In this document: positions 1 through 6,410 of the stretch, one piece after another
Layout of the letters: each line of letters starts with the position of its first letter
Numbering within the stretch: the first letter of the stretch is position 1
Source of the DNA: Sporomusaceae bacterium
GTDB lineage: Bacteria; Bacillota; Negativicutes; Acidaminococcales; JAJUGR01
Direction: 5' to 3'
DNA length: 56,098 nucleotides
Assembly (NCBI GenBank): GCA_029265905.1
Contig: JAJUGR010000015.1
Span: forward strand, 1-56,098
Notes under the pieces: generated by a model
Database searches by the model: none
Told to the model about the DNA's origin: nothing
Seen by the model: the letters and a program-made list of their open reading frames with translations, nothing else
Program-made: the position numbers and the translations under genes

Positions 1-34
1 GGAATATTGGCATAAGAGAGCGAATTAATTTCAT
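1..34 (-). CDS. 5' end of an unidentified gene running off the window
   Basis: Only eleven codons are inside the window, reading MKLIRSLMPIF from an ATG at 34..32. The start is supported by an AGGTGA Shine-Dalgarno sequence at 48..43 with about eight bases of spacing. The basic, then hydrophobic, residues could begin a signal peptide or membrane segment, but too little is present to name a family. The ribosome-binding site lies inside a predicted RNA stem (see 35-96), so translation may be controlled. The reading frame beyond the window edge is unseen. Confidence 0.55.
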   Translation of the reverse strand, partial: MKLIRSLMPIF

Positions 35-96
35 AGAAGACATCACCTCTGAGTAATCATTTTGGTTACTCGTCCTGGCGGACGGTGTTGTCTTCT
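35..96 (-). promoter_or_regulatory. three-way-junction leader RNA sequestering a ribosome-binding site
   Basis: On the minus strand, positions 96-84 pair with 47-35 as a 13-position stem with one A-A mismatch. Inside it sit two small hairpins: 83-80 with 75-72 (GGAC/GTCC type, four-base loop) and 71-66 with 56-51 (GAGTAA/TTACTC, nine-base loop). The result is a compact three-way junction. The 3' strand of the outer stem contains the AGGTGA ribosome-binding site of the gene at 34, and the ATG follows directly. I do not recognise a known riboswitch consensus. A cis-regulatory RNA or a protein-binding inverted repeat are both possible. Confidence 0.5.
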
Positions 97-198
97 TCTA
101 TTTCCCCCTCAAAAACCCCTACAATAATTTTACACTAACCGCATGAATTGCGTATGAAAAAGCTCATTTTCTTGCGCTCCGCAGGCCTAAAATTTTCA

Positions 199-227
199 TT
201 GCCCAAATCCCCATTCAGCAGTATATT
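199..227 (+). promoter_or_regulatory. candidate sigma-A promoter for the DUF2148 gene pair
   Basis: TTGCCC (199-204) and TATATT (222-227) are separated by 17 bases. Transcription would begin near 235, leaving a leader of about 110 bases before the ATG at 344. The -35 box matches only moderately, so this is a prediction. Confidence 0.4.
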
Positions 228-343
228 GAAAGTAAGAAAAGGAATGCAAAACGGCAGAAAATCCTAGATCCGACTGCGTCAACGTGCATAACCCCTACGG
301 TAAGGAGGATTGTTTTTCTACATAAGCAAAGGGGGCGAGGATC

Positions 344-532
344 ATGACAGTAGCCATGTATTGGGTGAAGTTCAGGAAAGATATTTCTGCAGATGAGCAC
401 AGAGACTACGAAGAAGAAGTGGCACCGGAAAAGCTGGTCGAATTGTTGTCGAATGATAAGGTCACCGTTTTCGCCGCCAAGCTGGTGGGCGATGAATATA
501 CCTTGCCGAAGGGATTATTTAAAAACATTTGA
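344..532 (+). CDS. small acidic hypothetical protein (62 aa)
   Basis: A 62-residue protein starting MTVAMYWVKFRKDISADE and rich in acidic residues and lysine. No domain, signal peptide or membrane segment is recognised. The ribosome-binding site is weak (GAGG just before ATG). It lies 19 bases upstream of the DUF2148 gene in the same orientation, so the two are probably co-transcribed, and it may assist that iron-sulfur protein. It is one of few genes left of the origin that run against the replication fork. Function unknown; the coding call rests on codon structure and operon position. Confidence 0.6.
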   Translation: MTVAMYWVKFRKDISADEHRDYEEEVAPEKLVELLSNDKVTVFAAKLVGDEYTLPKGLFKNI

Positions 533-551
533 ACACAGCGGGAGGGAAAAC

Positions 552-1082
552 ATGATTATTGACAGCCAAGCAGCGGAAGCACAGGGCGTCGAGCGGATTG
601 CCGAATTGATGTGCGTAGCGGCAAGAACGGCGCCCAAAGGCAGAGGCATTGACAATCTGGCAACGTTGATTGTCTCCGGCGCGGACAAAGACCGCCTCGC
701 CGAAGAAATGCGGCGCATTGCCCAAGCGACGGGTGCGCAGTTTTTTGAGCGCGACGCCGCCTGCCTCGATAAGGCGCCCCTCGTCGTATTGCTGGGGCAA
801 AAAATAAAGCCCTCCGGCGTCGGCCGGTCTTGCGGCTACTGTGGCTACCCCGACTGCACCGCCTGCGCGCAAGGCACGGGAATGTGCGCGATCAGCATCG
901 GCGACCTGGGGATCGCCATCGGCTCGGCCGCCAATACAGCCGCCCTGCATCACGTCGACAATCGCATCATGCTGAGCGTCGGCAGAGCGGCCGTGAACCT
1001 GGGCTTTTTTGAGCCAGACGTCAGCATTGCCTATGGCTTGCCGCTTAGCGTGACTGGAAAAAGCCCCTTTTTTGACCGCTAA
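552..1082 (+). CDS. DUF2148 ferredoxin-domain protein
   Basis: A 176-residue protein of the DUF2148 family, small cytoplasmic proteins thought to carry an iron-sulfur cluster. The cysteine motif CGYCGYPDC (CX2CX4C) is followed by CTACAQGTGMC around residues 95-115, giving enough cysteines for a 4Fe-4S cluster. The C-terminal half has glycine/alanine-rich segments (DLGIAIGSAANTAAL). I chose the ATG at 552 because GGAGGG lies seven bases before it; upstream in-frame codons overlap the previous gene and lack a ribosome-binding site. The biochemical role of the family is not established. A 25-bp perfect hairpin follows the stop codon. Confidence 0.85.
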   Translation: MIIDSQAAEAQGVERIAELMCVAARTAPKGRGIDNLATLIVSGADKDRLAEEMRRIAQATGAQFFERDAACLDKAPLVVLLGQKIKPSGVGRSCGYCGYPDCTACAQGTGMCAISIGDLGIAIGSAANTAALHHVDNRIMLSVGRAAVNLGFFEPDVSIAYGLPLSVTGKSPFFDR

Positions 1083-1096
1083 ACAACGGTGTTTAC

Positions 1097-1150
1097 AAAC
1101 AGACAAGCCCTGCTTGGCGGCGATGGCCGCCAAGCAGGGCTTGTCTGTTT
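1097..1150. terminator. bidirectional terminator, perfect 25-bp stem
   Basis: Positions 1097-1121 and 1126-1150 are perfect inverted repeats with a 4-base loop, flanked by AAA on one side and TTT on the other. It lies between two convergent genes (DUF2148 ending at 1082 and the small minus-strand gene ending at 1163) and can serve both. The U-tract is short, but the stem is exceptionally stable. Confidence 0.8.
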
Positions 1151-1162
1151 CGTATTTGCTTG

Positions 1163-1327
1163 TTAGCCGAGGTAGGTAAACCAGATCATCGCCGCCGACA
1201 GCGTCAAGACTAAACAAAATCCACCAACATGAAGTATCGTTTCGCTAAACGAGTCATTAGCGCTTTCTTCGTGGCCGTCGCCTGCTCCCGGGGCGCAATA
1301 GTTGTTTTGGCAATATGCATTGTTCAT
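1163..1327 (-). CDS. 54-aa cysteine-containing single-pass membrane peptide
   Basis: The reading frame encodes 54 residues: a polar N-terminus with two cysteines (MNNAYCQNNYCAPGAGDG), a linker rich in Glu and Ser, and a C-terminal hydrophobic segment (FCLVLTLSAAMIWFTYLG) that looks like one membrane helix. An AGGAGA ribosome-binding site precedes the ATG, and a consensus TATAAT (1362..1357) lies 30 bases upstream. It ends at the shared terminator at 1097-1150. It resembles short sporulation or envelope peptides only in size and layout; no family is recognised. Confidence 0.6.
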   Translation of the reverse strand: MNNAYCQNNYCAPGAGDGHEESANDSFSETILHVGGFCLVLTLSAAMIWFTYLG

Positions 1328-1356
1328 AAAATTCATCTCCTTTGTTCCATGTCCTT

Positions 1357-1362
1357 ATTATA
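1357..1362 (-). promoter_or_regulatory. -10 box for the 54-aa membrane peptide gene
   Basis: A perfect TATAAT on the minus strand 30 bases upstream of the ATG at 1327. The hexamer 17 bases further upstream (TAACGT) is a poor -35 box, so activation or another sigma factor could be involved. The remaining 1363-1530 region shows no gene. Confidence 0.4.
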
Positions 1363-1531
1363 GCGGCTTTCAAGGTGGCACGTTATGGAAAAATCCCATT
1401 ATAGCAATCGATGAAATAGATTGTTTGTTTGATTTGGATCGTTTTATTTAATTGAATTGCGCAGCTTTTGCCAATTGTCGCATATTTGTTCGTTTTTTCA
1501 CAATCACTTGCTCTAGCGCCCCCACCGCAAA

Positions 1532-1568
1532 CAGCAACCGCCCGGCGCAATGCGCCGGGCGGTTGCTG
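1532..1568 (-). terminator. terminator hairpin after the SPL-like radical SAM gene
   Basis: Positions 1532-1549 and 1551-1568 form a perfect 18-bp GC-rich inverted repeat just after the stop codon at 1581. The following minus-strand sequence has only a short T run (TGTTTG), so termination relies mostly on stem strength. Confidence 0.7.
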
Positions 1569-1580
1569 AACGTAGGCCGC

Positions 1581-2414
1581 TTATACAAACGCAGGATGAC
1601 AGCCAGTCAAATCGCTCGCCTGGCGAATCCGAACCGCCAGCTCATCCCGGTAGGCACCCGGCTGCCGCAGGTATTCCTGCAGCGCCGGCAGGGCCGCGGG
1701 GAAATGACGCCGATAGGCAGCCTGCAGGTTATGCACGACTAGCGGATAGGGATTGAGGCAGTCTAAGAGGATCTCGCGAACCCCTGCGTCATGCAGCTCC
1801 TTTAGCAGCGTTGCCAAGGCCTCGTCCGTATCGGTCAAACCCGGCAGCAGCGGGGCAATGAACACCCATACGGAAAGATCGGCCTCGAGCAATTGCCTCG
1901 CCGCCGCCAGCCGAAGCCGCGGCGGCGAGGCGTTCGGCTCGATGATCCGAGCAACCGCATGGTCAAGCGTCGTGATCGTGAAGCCAACCTCGCAGGAGCG
2001 CAGCTCGCGCAGCAAGGAAATATCGCGCTGCACCAGCGCCGACTTGGTCAGCAGGTCTACGGCGAGATGCTCGTAATCAGCCAGGACCCGCAAGCTTTTC
2101 CGGGTGATTTCGTAGCGAGCCTCCGCCGGCTGATAGGCATCCGTCACTGTTCCGATCAGCACCTGACCGGCCGGGTGCGTTCGGCGGCCGCTCAGTTGCT
2201 TTGCCAGGACGTCAGGAAAATTGACTTTGACATCTAAAAACCGTCCCCACTTTTCGGTGTGACCGCTAAAGCGGCACATGAACGAGGCATAGCAGTAAAT
2301 GCAGGCATGGGTGCAACCGACATAGGGGTTCAGGCAATAGTCATAGCCGGGAATTTTCGTCTTGCTCAAGGCAGATTTGCACAGAACTTCGCGGAGCACG
2401 ACAGAAGCAGCCAT
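1581..2414 (-). CDS. SPL-family radical SAM protein
   Basis: A 277-residue radical SAM enzyme related to the spore photoproduct lyase-like family. The cluster-binding motif CTHACIYC (CX3CX2C) follows NPYVGC near the N-terminus, typical of this branch. The family uses S-adenosylmethionine and a 4Fe-4S cluster for radical chemistry; the substrate of this subgroup is not established, so it should not be called a DNA photoproduct lyase outright. I chose the ATG at 2414, since AAAGGAGG sits just before it; an upstream ATG at 2438 lacks a ribosome-binding site. The zinc-ribbon gene lies 29 bases upstream in the same orientation and is probably co-transcribed. Confidence 0.85.
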   Translation of the reverse strand: MAASVVLREVLCKSALSKTKIPGYDYCLNPYVGCTHACIYCYASFMCRFSGHTEKWGRFLDVKVNFPDVLAKQLSGRRTHPAGQVLIGTVTDAYQPAEARYEITRKSLRVLADYEHLAVDLLTKSALVQRDISLLRELRSCEVGFTITTLDHAVARIIEPNASPPRLRLAAARQLLEADLSVWVFIAPLLPGLTDTDEALATLLKELHDAGVREILLDCLNPYPLVVHNLQAAYRRHFPAALPALQEYLRQPGAYRDELAVRIRQASDLTGCHPAFV

Positions 2415-2443
2415 ATGCTCTCCTCCTTTCCCGCCCACCGCCT

Positions 2444-3280
2444 TTAGCCCGCGGCCGCTTGGATCGCCCGTCTCAATTTATGCGCCGCCTCCATCTGCCG
2501 GAAAGTAAAGTGCAGCGCCTCTTTCGTGTCCAAAATCAAGTCTGTGTGGTGGCAGGCCTGTTCCTGCCACTGGTCTTGGGCGACGATCCGGCCCAAAGGC
2601 CACATCCGGCAGCCAACCCGCGCCCCGTCGTCGCCAGCCGTCAGAAAATATAAATGCCAGTTGGTCACCACGAGGCATCCGTCCGCCCCCTCGAGGCCCG
2701 CCTCCGGCAAAACAGCCGTGGCCCTCTCTCCCAGCCACAGTGCGGAAGGCACCCGCTCCAAAAGCGACTGGACGTCGGGCGGCAGCATAAGAAAGCCGGG
2801 CAGGACGCGTCTGGCCGGCGTCTCCCGCTCGAAATCCCCTTTGATGACGGTGTAGCAGACCTTTTCCTCCGCCAACACGGGGAGGATTCGATCCACTTCG
2901 GCTTTTTTCCCTTTGTAAATCAAAACGGCCGGCGCCAGCTCAGCCGCCATGCGGATCGCGGTGGCGCCCCGCGCCAGGTAAGGCAAAAGGGCCTGGGTCA
3001 GACGCAGGGGATCAGGCACGTGCTTGATCACAACGCTGTAGTAGGACGCCGCAGCCGCGGCAGCCTCCGGCAAGACAACCTCAAGCGCAGCCGCCGCGCG
3101 CGCTCCCTGACCAGCCTGCCCTCTGACGCCTGCGGCTTTTGCCGTCGGCGAACACGACGCCCCTGCTGCAAGCGGCAGCGCACCGCCGCAGAAAGGGCAA
3201 AATTTGGCCGGAACGTCAGGCGGCAATTTCTCACCGCACGCCGGACAAAACCGAACCACCGTATGTTGCATGCCGTTCAT
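2444..3280 (-). CDS. zinc-ribbon protein with L7/L12-like and PH/GRAM-like segments
   Basis: A 278-residue protein with three visible parts. Residues about 8-35 form a double CX2C zinc ribbon (FCPACGEKLP...FCPFCGG). After an alanine-rich linker, residues about 80-150 read like the C-terminal fold of ribosomal protein L7/L12 (MAAELAPAVLIYKGKKAEVD then LAEEKVCYTVI). The C-terminal 110 residues (LVVTNWHLYFL, then LHFTFRQMEAAHKL) resemble bacterial PH or GRAM-type domains. Domain assignments are by eye. I chose the ATG at 3280, preceded by a GGGGAG sequence; the frame stays open further upstream without a better start. It is probably cytoplasmic and adaptor-like. Function unknown. Confidence 0.7.
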   Translation of the reverse strand: MNGMQHTVVRFCPACGEKLPPDVPAKFCPFCGGALPLAAGASCSPTAKAAGVRGQAGQGARAAAALEVVLPEAAAAAASYYSVVIKHVPDPLRLTQALLPYLARGATAIRMAAELAPAVLIYKGKKAEVDRILPVLAEEKVCYTVIKGDFERETPARRVLPGFLMLPPDVQSLLERVPSALWLGERATAVLPEAGLEGADGCLVVTNWHLYFLTAGDDGARVGCRMWPLGRIVAQDQWQEQACHHTDLILDTKEALHFTFRQMEAAHKLRRAIQAAAG

Positions 3281-3312
3281 AGCTGCTCCCCGCCTTTCCT
3301 GCCGTACTGAAA

Positions 3313-4062
3313 TCAGCGCAGTTGCAGCGCCGCGAGTCCTGCATATTCCTTGACCGACAAGCTGACAATCGCCAGCGCCTCCGCCGATGGCCAAACATGA
3401 TAGAATTCCAGTTTGCGCCGGCGGCTTGCCTGATAGTCCGTCGGGTATGGCGTGACCGTCAGGCCGGCCGCGCGGCATTCCGCCACCGCCCGTGGCATGT
3501 GGAACGCCGAGGTCACGAGCAGCACGCGCTGATAACCGTGCTGCCGGATGATCGCGCGGGAATGAAGAATATTCTGCTGCGTGTTCAAGCTGTCGGATTC
3601 CGCAAAAATGCGTTCCGGCGCCACGCCCAGGTCAGTTAAAATGCGCTTGGCGATCTCCGCCTCCGTGCCGGTAGAATCAAACACCTTGCCGCCGGAAACG
3701 ATGATCGGCAGGCCGGTCTTTTTCGCCAGCTGCGCCGTCGTCAGCAAGCGATTGGCGGCATAGCCGGATAAATGGCCTTCCCCGCCCAAGTTCGGCGTAT
3801 CGACGGTCGCACCGCCGCCCAGCATTAAAATGACATCCCCTTGCGGCGCACGCGGCGGCTCATAAAGGCCTTCCAAGGGCCGGACGAATAAGCCGGCTAC
3901 CCAGTGTGTCGAACAAAGGTAGAGGAGTACCGCAGCCAGCAGCAGACCGCGGGTGCGCAGCGTACGGCGCTTGAGGCACCAGGCGCAGACAAGCAAGGCG
4001 ATGATAAACACCCCGGGCGGCAGCAAAAGGGTCTGATAGGCAGCTTTGATGAAATAGAGCAC
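3313..4062 (-). CDS. YdcF-family (DUF218) membrane-anchored protein
   Basis: A 249-residue protein with two N-terminal membrane helices (residues 5-27 and 38-57) and a DUF218 domain facing outward. Family motifs are visible: DVILMLGGGA, then LPIIVSGGK and LLVTSAFHMPRA. Relatives such as ElyC and SanA influence envelope carrier lipids or cell-wall synthesis. The start is a GTG at 4062 with GGGGAGG seven to eight bases upstream. The gene lies 32 bases upstream of the zinc-ribbon gene, suggesting a three-gene minus-strand transcript. The exact substrate is unknown. Confidence 0.85.
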   Translation of the reverse strand: MLYFIKAAYQTLLLPPGVFIIALLVCAWCLKRRTLRTRGLLLAAVLLYLCSTHWVAGLFVRPLEGLYEPPRAPQGDVILMLGGGATVDTPNLGGEGHLSGYAANRLLTTAQLAKKTGLPIIVSGGKVFDSTGTEAEIAKRILTDLGVAPERIFAESDSLNTQQNILHSRAIIRQHGYQRVLLVTSAFHMPRAVAECRAAGLTVTPYPTDYQASRRRKLEFYHVWPSAEALAIVSLSVKEYAGLAALQLR

Positions 4063-4152
4063 CGCATTTTCCTCCCCGCATGCTTTCAGTGTAGTACATT
4101 CTACGCGCCCTGCCTAAATCCTACCTGCCGGGGCCGGTGCCGCCGGACAAAG

Positions 4153-4182
4153 AAAAAACCACTCCGCTGCAAAGCGAAGTGG
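4153..4182 (-). terminator. rho-independent terminator of the tRNA operon
   Basis: On the minus strand, CCACTTCGC and GCGGAGTGG (one G-T wobble) pair around a 6-base loop and are followed by TTTTTT. It lies just after tRNA-Phe, the last tRNA gene. Confidence 0.9.
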
Positions 4183-4193
4183 CTGCTGGCAAG

Positions 4194-4269
<76 letters not shown>

Positions 4270-4273
4270 ATAA

Positions 4274-4350
4274 TGGCGACCCGGATGGGACTCGAACCCA
4301 CGACCTCCGCCGTGACAGGGCGGCATTCTAACCGACTAAACTACCGGGCC
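4274..4350 (-). tRNA. tRNA-Asp (GTC)
   Basis: A 77-base cloverleaf with encoded CCA. The anticodon stem CCGCC/GGCGG encloses CTGTCAC, giving anticodon GTC. It is four bases from tRNA-Phe. Confidence 0.97.
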
Positions 4351-4390
4351 GTAGAATTAAATAAGCGGGTGTTACCCGCTTGTTAGTGAA

Positions 4391-4466
<76 letters not shown>

Positions 4467-4469
4467 TAA

Positions 4470-4544
4470 TGGTGACCCGTAAGGGAATCGAACCCTTGAT
4501 ACCGCCGTGAAAGGGCGGTGTCTTAACCTCTTGACCAACGGGCC
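4470..4544 (-). tRNA. tRNA-Glu (TTC)
   Basis: A 75-base cloverleaf with encoded CCA. The anticodon loop CTTTCAC is closed by a CCGCC/GGCGG stem, giving anticodon TTC. It is three bases from tRNA-Val. Confidence 0.97.
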
Positions 4545-4553
4545 TTATTTAAA

Positions 4554-4629
4554 TGGTGACCCATGAAGGGCTCGAACCTTCGACACCCTGATTAAGAGTC
4601 AGGTGCTCTACCAGCTGAGCTAATGGGCC
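4554..4629 (-). tRNA. tRNA-Lys (CTT)
   Basis: A 76-base cloverleaf with encoded CCA. The anticodon stem CCTGA/TCAGG encloses CTCTTAA, giving CTT. It shares most stem sequences with the neighbouring tRNA-Lys (TTT), which suggests local duplication and anticodon divergence. Confidence 0.97.
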
Positions 4630-4656
4630 ACATGGTAGTAAACGAATTGTCATAAA

Positions 4657-4732
4657 TGGTGATCCACCCGCGACTCGAACGCGGGACACCCTGATTAAAA
4701 GTCAGGTGCTCTACCGACTGAGCTAGTGGATC
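4657..4732 (-). tRNA. tRNA-Lys (TTT)
   Basis: A 76-base cloverleaf with encoded CCA. The anticodon loop CTTTTAA gives TTT. It is the first gene of the cluster, about 20 bases downstream of the -10 box. Confidence 0.97.
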
Positions 4733-4752
4733 ACGTGCGGGATACATAATGT

Positions 4753-4781
4753 ATTATAAGGGCTGGCTGGCATCCTGTCAA
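4753..4781 (-). promoter_or_regulatory. consensus promoter of the tRNA operon
   Basis: TTGACA (4781..4776) and TATAAT (4758..4753) are both perfect and 17 bases apart on the minus strand. The -35 box lies inside a small palindrome, CCTGTTGACAGG. This is the expected strength for a stable-RNA operon. Confidence 0.92.
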
Positions 4782-4873
4782 CAGGTTTCGCAAAAACTTT
4801 TTTAAAAACTTTTTGCCGGCCAAGCGACCGCTAAACAGCCCATGGACGCCCGCCGCGCAAGCGACTAAAAGCT

Positions 4874-4899
4874 AACGGCCGCACTGCCGTGCGGCCGTT
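4874..4899 (-). terminator. terminator after purA
   Basis: The 11-bp perfect inverted repeat AACGGCCGCAC/GTGCGGCCGTT has a 4-base loop and is followed on the minus strand by AGCTTTTAG. It lies 16 bases after the purA stop codon. The neighbouring 4782-4873 stretch holds no gene. Confidence 0.8.
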
Positions 4900-4914
4900 T
4901 AAGCGCAGCGAACC

Positions 4915-6198
4915 TTAAAACATCTTTTTCAGTATAATCGTCTGTTCGCGGCCAGGACCGACGGAAACGATGCCGAGCGGCACGCCGACCACTTCGCTCA
5001 GGCGCTCGACGTAGCGGCGCGCGTTAAGCGGCAGATCCTCGTACTTGCGAATGCCGCTGATGTCCTGTTGCCAACCCGGCATTTCCTCATAAATCGGTTC
5101 GACCTCAGCCAGCACCTTGAGGCTGGCCGGAATTTCCTCCAACAGCCGGCCGTTGTGGCGGTAACCGACGCAGATTTTCAAGCTCGGCAGCTCATCTAAG
5201 ATATCCAAGCGGGTGATGGCCAAATAGTCAAGGCTGTTGAGCATCGCCGCATAGCGCACCACGCGGGCGTCAAGCCAGCCGCAGCGGCGCGGACGGCCCG
5301 TTGTCGTGCCGTATTCGTGGCCGCGCTGACGGATATGGTCGCCCGTTTCGTTGAGCAGCTCCGTCGCAAAAGGGCCTTCCCCGACGCGGGTGGAGTAGGC
5401 TTTGACAACGCCGACTACCGTAGTAATGGCTTTCGGGCCCACGCCGGCGCCGGTGGAAACACCGCCGGCAATCGGGTTGGAACTGGTGACGTACGGATAC
5501 GTGCCATGGTCAAGGTCAAGGAAGGTCGCCTGCGCGCCTTCAAACATAATTTTTTCGCCTTTGGCGACCGATTGGTGCAGCAGCGTGGCGGTATCGGTAA
5601 CATACGGCGCCAGTTGCTTGGCATATTCGTTGTATTGCGCCAGAACCGTCGCATAATCAAAAGGCTCGGCGCCATAAATGGCGGTCAGGATTTTATTTTT
5701 TTCCGCTATGTTGCGGGCCAGTTTTTGGGCAAATACTTCCGGATCGATCAGATCAGCCACGCGAATGCCGACGCGCGCCGCTTTATCCATATAGCAAGGG
5801 CCAATGCCTTTGTTCGTCGTGCCGATTTTGGCGTCGCCCAGCGCCGCTTCCTGCAGTTCATCGAGTTTCTTATGGTAAGGCAACACAACATGCGCGCGAT
5901 CGGAAATGCGCAGGCCCGACACGTCAATGCCTTGCGCCTCCATGCCGCGGAGCTCTTTAAGAATCGACTCCGGGTCGAGCACGACGCCGTTGGCGACGAC
6001 GCAGGTCTTGCCCTTGTAAAGAATGCCGGAGGGCAGCAAATGCAATTTGTACTCCTTGCCATCAACCACAACCGTATGGCCGGCATTCGAGCCGCCCGAA
6101 TAGCGAACGACCACGTCAGCCTGCTCCGCCAGGTTGTCGACGATCTTGCCTTTTCCCTCGTCACCCCATTGAGTTCCAATCACTACTACTGCTGGCAT
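4915..6198 (-). CDS. purA: adenylosuccinate synthase
   Basis: A full-length 427-residue PurA. It joins IMP and aspartate, using GTP, to make adenylosuccinate, the first step from IMP to AMP in the cytoplasm. The N-terminal GTP-binding loop is clear (IGTQWGDEGKGKIVD), followed by SGGSNAGHTV and, near the middle, EGAQATFLDLDHGTYPYVT. The C-terminal GRPRRCGWLD segment is typical. The ATG at 6198 has a purine-rich AGGGG upstream. The leader contains a promoter and an apparent terminator hairpin (6281-6322), so transcription attenuation is possible. Terminator at 4874-4899. Confidence 0.98.
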   Translation of the reverse strand: MPAVVVIGTQWGDEGKGKIVDNLAEQADVVVRYSGGSNAGHTVVVDGKEYKLHLLPSGILYKGKTCVVANGVVLDPESILKELRGMEAQGIDVSGLRISDRAHVVLPYHKKLDELQEAALGDAKIGTTNKGIGPCYMDKAARVGIRVADLIDPEVFAQKLARNIAEKNKILTAIYGAEPFDYATVLAQYNEYAKQLAPYVTDTATLLHQSVAKGEKIMFEGAQATFLDLDHGTYPYVTSSNPIAGGVSTGAGVGPKAITTVVGVVKAYSTRVGEGPFATELLNETGDHIRQRGHEYGTTTGRPRRCGWLDARVVRYAAMLNSLDYLAITRLDILDELPSLKICVGYRHNGRLLEEIPASLKVLAEVEPIYEEMPGWQQDISGIRKYEDLPLNARRYVERLSEVVGVPLGIVSVGPGREQTIILKKMF

Positions 6199-6280
6199 TA
6201 TTCATACACCCCTTTTTACAGGCCGCATCCGGCCATGATGGAATTAGCGTGCCAAAGAGCCCCTTTCCTCAAGGCGGCGC

Positions 6281-6322
6281 AAAAAACACTCAAATAGCAG
6301 GTTCCCCAAGCCATTTGAGTGT
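6281..6322 (-). terminator. terminator hairpin in the purA leader / after dnaB
   Basis: On the minus strand, ACACTCAAAT (6322..6313) pairs perfectly with ATTTGAGTGT (6295..6286) around a 17-base loop, followed directly by TTTTTT. It lies about 90 bases downstream of the dnaB stop and 83 bases before purA. Because a good promoter (6350-6378) precedes it, it may act as an attenuator for purA as well as a dnaB terminator. Confidence 0.8.
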
Positions 6323-6349
6323 CCGGTCACTTTTCTCCAACCATTTATT

Positions 6350-6378
6350 ATAATAACATCGGTCACGAACCCTGTCAA
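6350..6378 (-). promoter_or_regulatory. promoter upstream of purA
   Basis: A perfect TTGACA (6378..6373) is followed after 17 bases by TATTAT (6355..6350) on the minus strand. The start of transcription would be near 6343, only about 20 bases before the terminator-like hairpin. Confidence 0.65.
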
Positions 6379-6410
6379 CGAAAGTTCGAATATTAACGTG
6401 ATTTTAGGTG

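Noticed and set aside
519-1217. Long minus-strand frame opposite the DUF2148 gene
   Set aside because: It is the shadow of a GC-rich gene, lacks a ribosome-binding site and crosses the strong terminator at 1097-1150.
5317-6297. 326-codon plus-strand frame opposite purA
   Set aside because: purA is certain on the other strand; the antisense product has no recognisable domain and arises from third-position GC bias.
6199-6345. Purine riboswitch in the purA leader
   Set aside because: The conserved three-way-junction core of purine aptamers is absent; only a terminator-like hairpin is present.
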